DNA of 64,000 bases from Candidatus Obscuribacterales bacterium (GTDB taxonomy: Bacteria > Cyanobacteriota > Vampirovibrionia > Obscuribacterales > Obscuribacteraceae): contig JAHBVO010000001.1 in NCBI GenBank assembly GCA_019637435.1, forward strand, positions 248,001 through 312,000, given 5' to 3'. Each line of letters begins with the position of its first letter. The first letter of the stretch is position 1. Shown here one piece after another: positions 63,502 through 64,000 of the stretch. The position numbers and the translations under genes are program-made. The notes beneath the pieces are model-generated. The model was not told the DNA's origin. It saw nothing but the letters and a program-made list of their open reading frames with translations, and did no database searches.

Positions 63502-64000
63502 TTATCCAACTGTGGGTAAGGCGCGTTCCGTGCTGGTTCGACTATCACGAATTGCTTTCGCTCTGGTGTCCATCTTCGCGGCTTTGACTTTGTTGCCTAG
63601 CGAGCGTAAAACTTGAGCGTATGCTTCGAGCATGTTCACCAGCTCCATTCCTTCACGACCACGAGCGAGCGTGTAAACATCAATCGCCTGGCGATACATG
63701 TTCTCTGCCTTCACCCATTTTTCCTGATCCTGATAAAGCCCACCTAGATGCGCCATCGCGTAGGCTACCTCGATGTGCCTGGAGCCCAATTTTTTGCTCC
63801 GTAGTGCAATCACCCGTTTGCAAAGAGTTTCTCCATCCTCAAATTCTGTTTGCTCTCGAAGAACCGTAATCAACGTTTCAAATGAAATGCATACATCAGG
63901 ATGGTCGGGCGGGAATCTGTCGTTGCGCGTCTCGTAAGCCTTTTCGAAGTACTCCCGAGCATCTTCGACATTATCTTGCTGATATGCGACCGCTCCAAGT
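63502..64000 (-). CDS. Partial TPR protein, C-terminal part
   Basis: The frame runs from the right edge of the window to a stop at 63502, so the 5' end is missing; about 166 codons are present. Kinesin-light-chain-type TPR units are visible: GAVAYQQDNVEDAREYFEKAYETR, LCKRVIALRSKKLGSRHIEVAYAMAHLGGLYQDQEKWVKAENMYRQAI (given only as pattern), and MLEAYAQVLRSLGNKVKAAKM. The tail is short and basic. It is convergent with the kinase at 61611, 40 bases apart. A scaffold role like the TPR protein at 18311 is likely; the N-terminus, which would tell of membrane anchoring or a kinase domain, is not in view. Confidence 0.8.
   Translation of the reverse strand, partial: LGAVAYQQDNVEDAREYFEKAYETRNDRFPPDHPDVCISFETLITVLREQTEFEDGETLCKRVIALRSKKLGSRHIEVAYAMAHLGGLYQDQEKWVKAENMYRQAIDVYTLARGREGMELVNMLEAYAQVLRSLGNKVKAAKMDTRAKAIRDSRTSTERALPTVG

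Overview
This window looks like a chromosomal stretch of a Gram-negative bacterium. It encodes RND efflux pumps, a periplasmic membrane-fusion protein, an RlpA-type protein, a Spy/CpxP-like protein and a class A penicillin-binding protein. Its 16S rRNA ends in the canonical CCTCC anti-Shine-Dalgarno, so Shine-Dalgarno spacing was used to choose starts where one was visible. Seven Hanks-type Ser/Thr kinases in 64 kb, large low-complexity proteins with cysteine-peptidase-like ends, many TPR and LRR proteins and the 16S itself make me think of the non-photosynthetic cyanobacterial sister lineage (Vampirovibrionia/Obscuribacter-like). That assignment is inference; a 16S search would settle it. I saw no tRNA, CRISPR array, IS element or prophage.

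Layout. 1-2.9 kb: the edge of a membrane glycosyltransferase-like gene and three unassigned proteins. 3.29-5.35 kb: a self-contained 16S rRNA unit with promoter, complementary leader/trailer processing arms and two terminators, and no tRNA, 23S or 5S attached. 5.4-16.5 kb, mostly minus strand: a secreted alpha/beta hydrolase, a YbaK-type deacylase, a zinc-ribbon/LRR kinase, a class III aminotransferase, a TPR kinase, and an Lrp/AsnC regulator next to a class I aminotransferase. 16.7-22.3 kb, plus strand: a pair of unknown helical proteins, then a TPR protein, an MBOAT acyltransferase, an SGNH-like partner and an unlisted 40-residue membrane peptide, resembling a dlt/alg-type acyl-transfer operon.

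22.3-26.1 kb: a receiver-kinase fusion, a small coiled-coil gene on the opposite strand and a soluble histidine kinase; together these could link two-component signalling to Ser/Thr phosphorylation. 26.1-37.5 kb: cysteine desulfurase, a large protein with a cysteine-peptidase-like end, an LRR kinase, L-serine ammonia-lyase, and two convergent kinases, one with EFG in place of DFG. 37.6-49.4 kb: an HME-type metal RND pump without visible partners, a LysM/cysteine-peptidase-like protein, and a TetR-MFP-HAE1 RND operon with a palindromic operator.

49.5-53.8 kb: an O-methyltransferase, asparaginyl-tRNA synthetase and an orphan beta-class adenine methyltransferase with an in-frame 39-bp tandem repeat. 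54.2-64 kb: envelope genes (PBP1A, RlpA-like, MFS transporter, Spy/CpxP-like), a seventh kinase and the 3' end of a TPR gene. The recurring themes are phosphorylation-based signalling, envelope modification and efflux.
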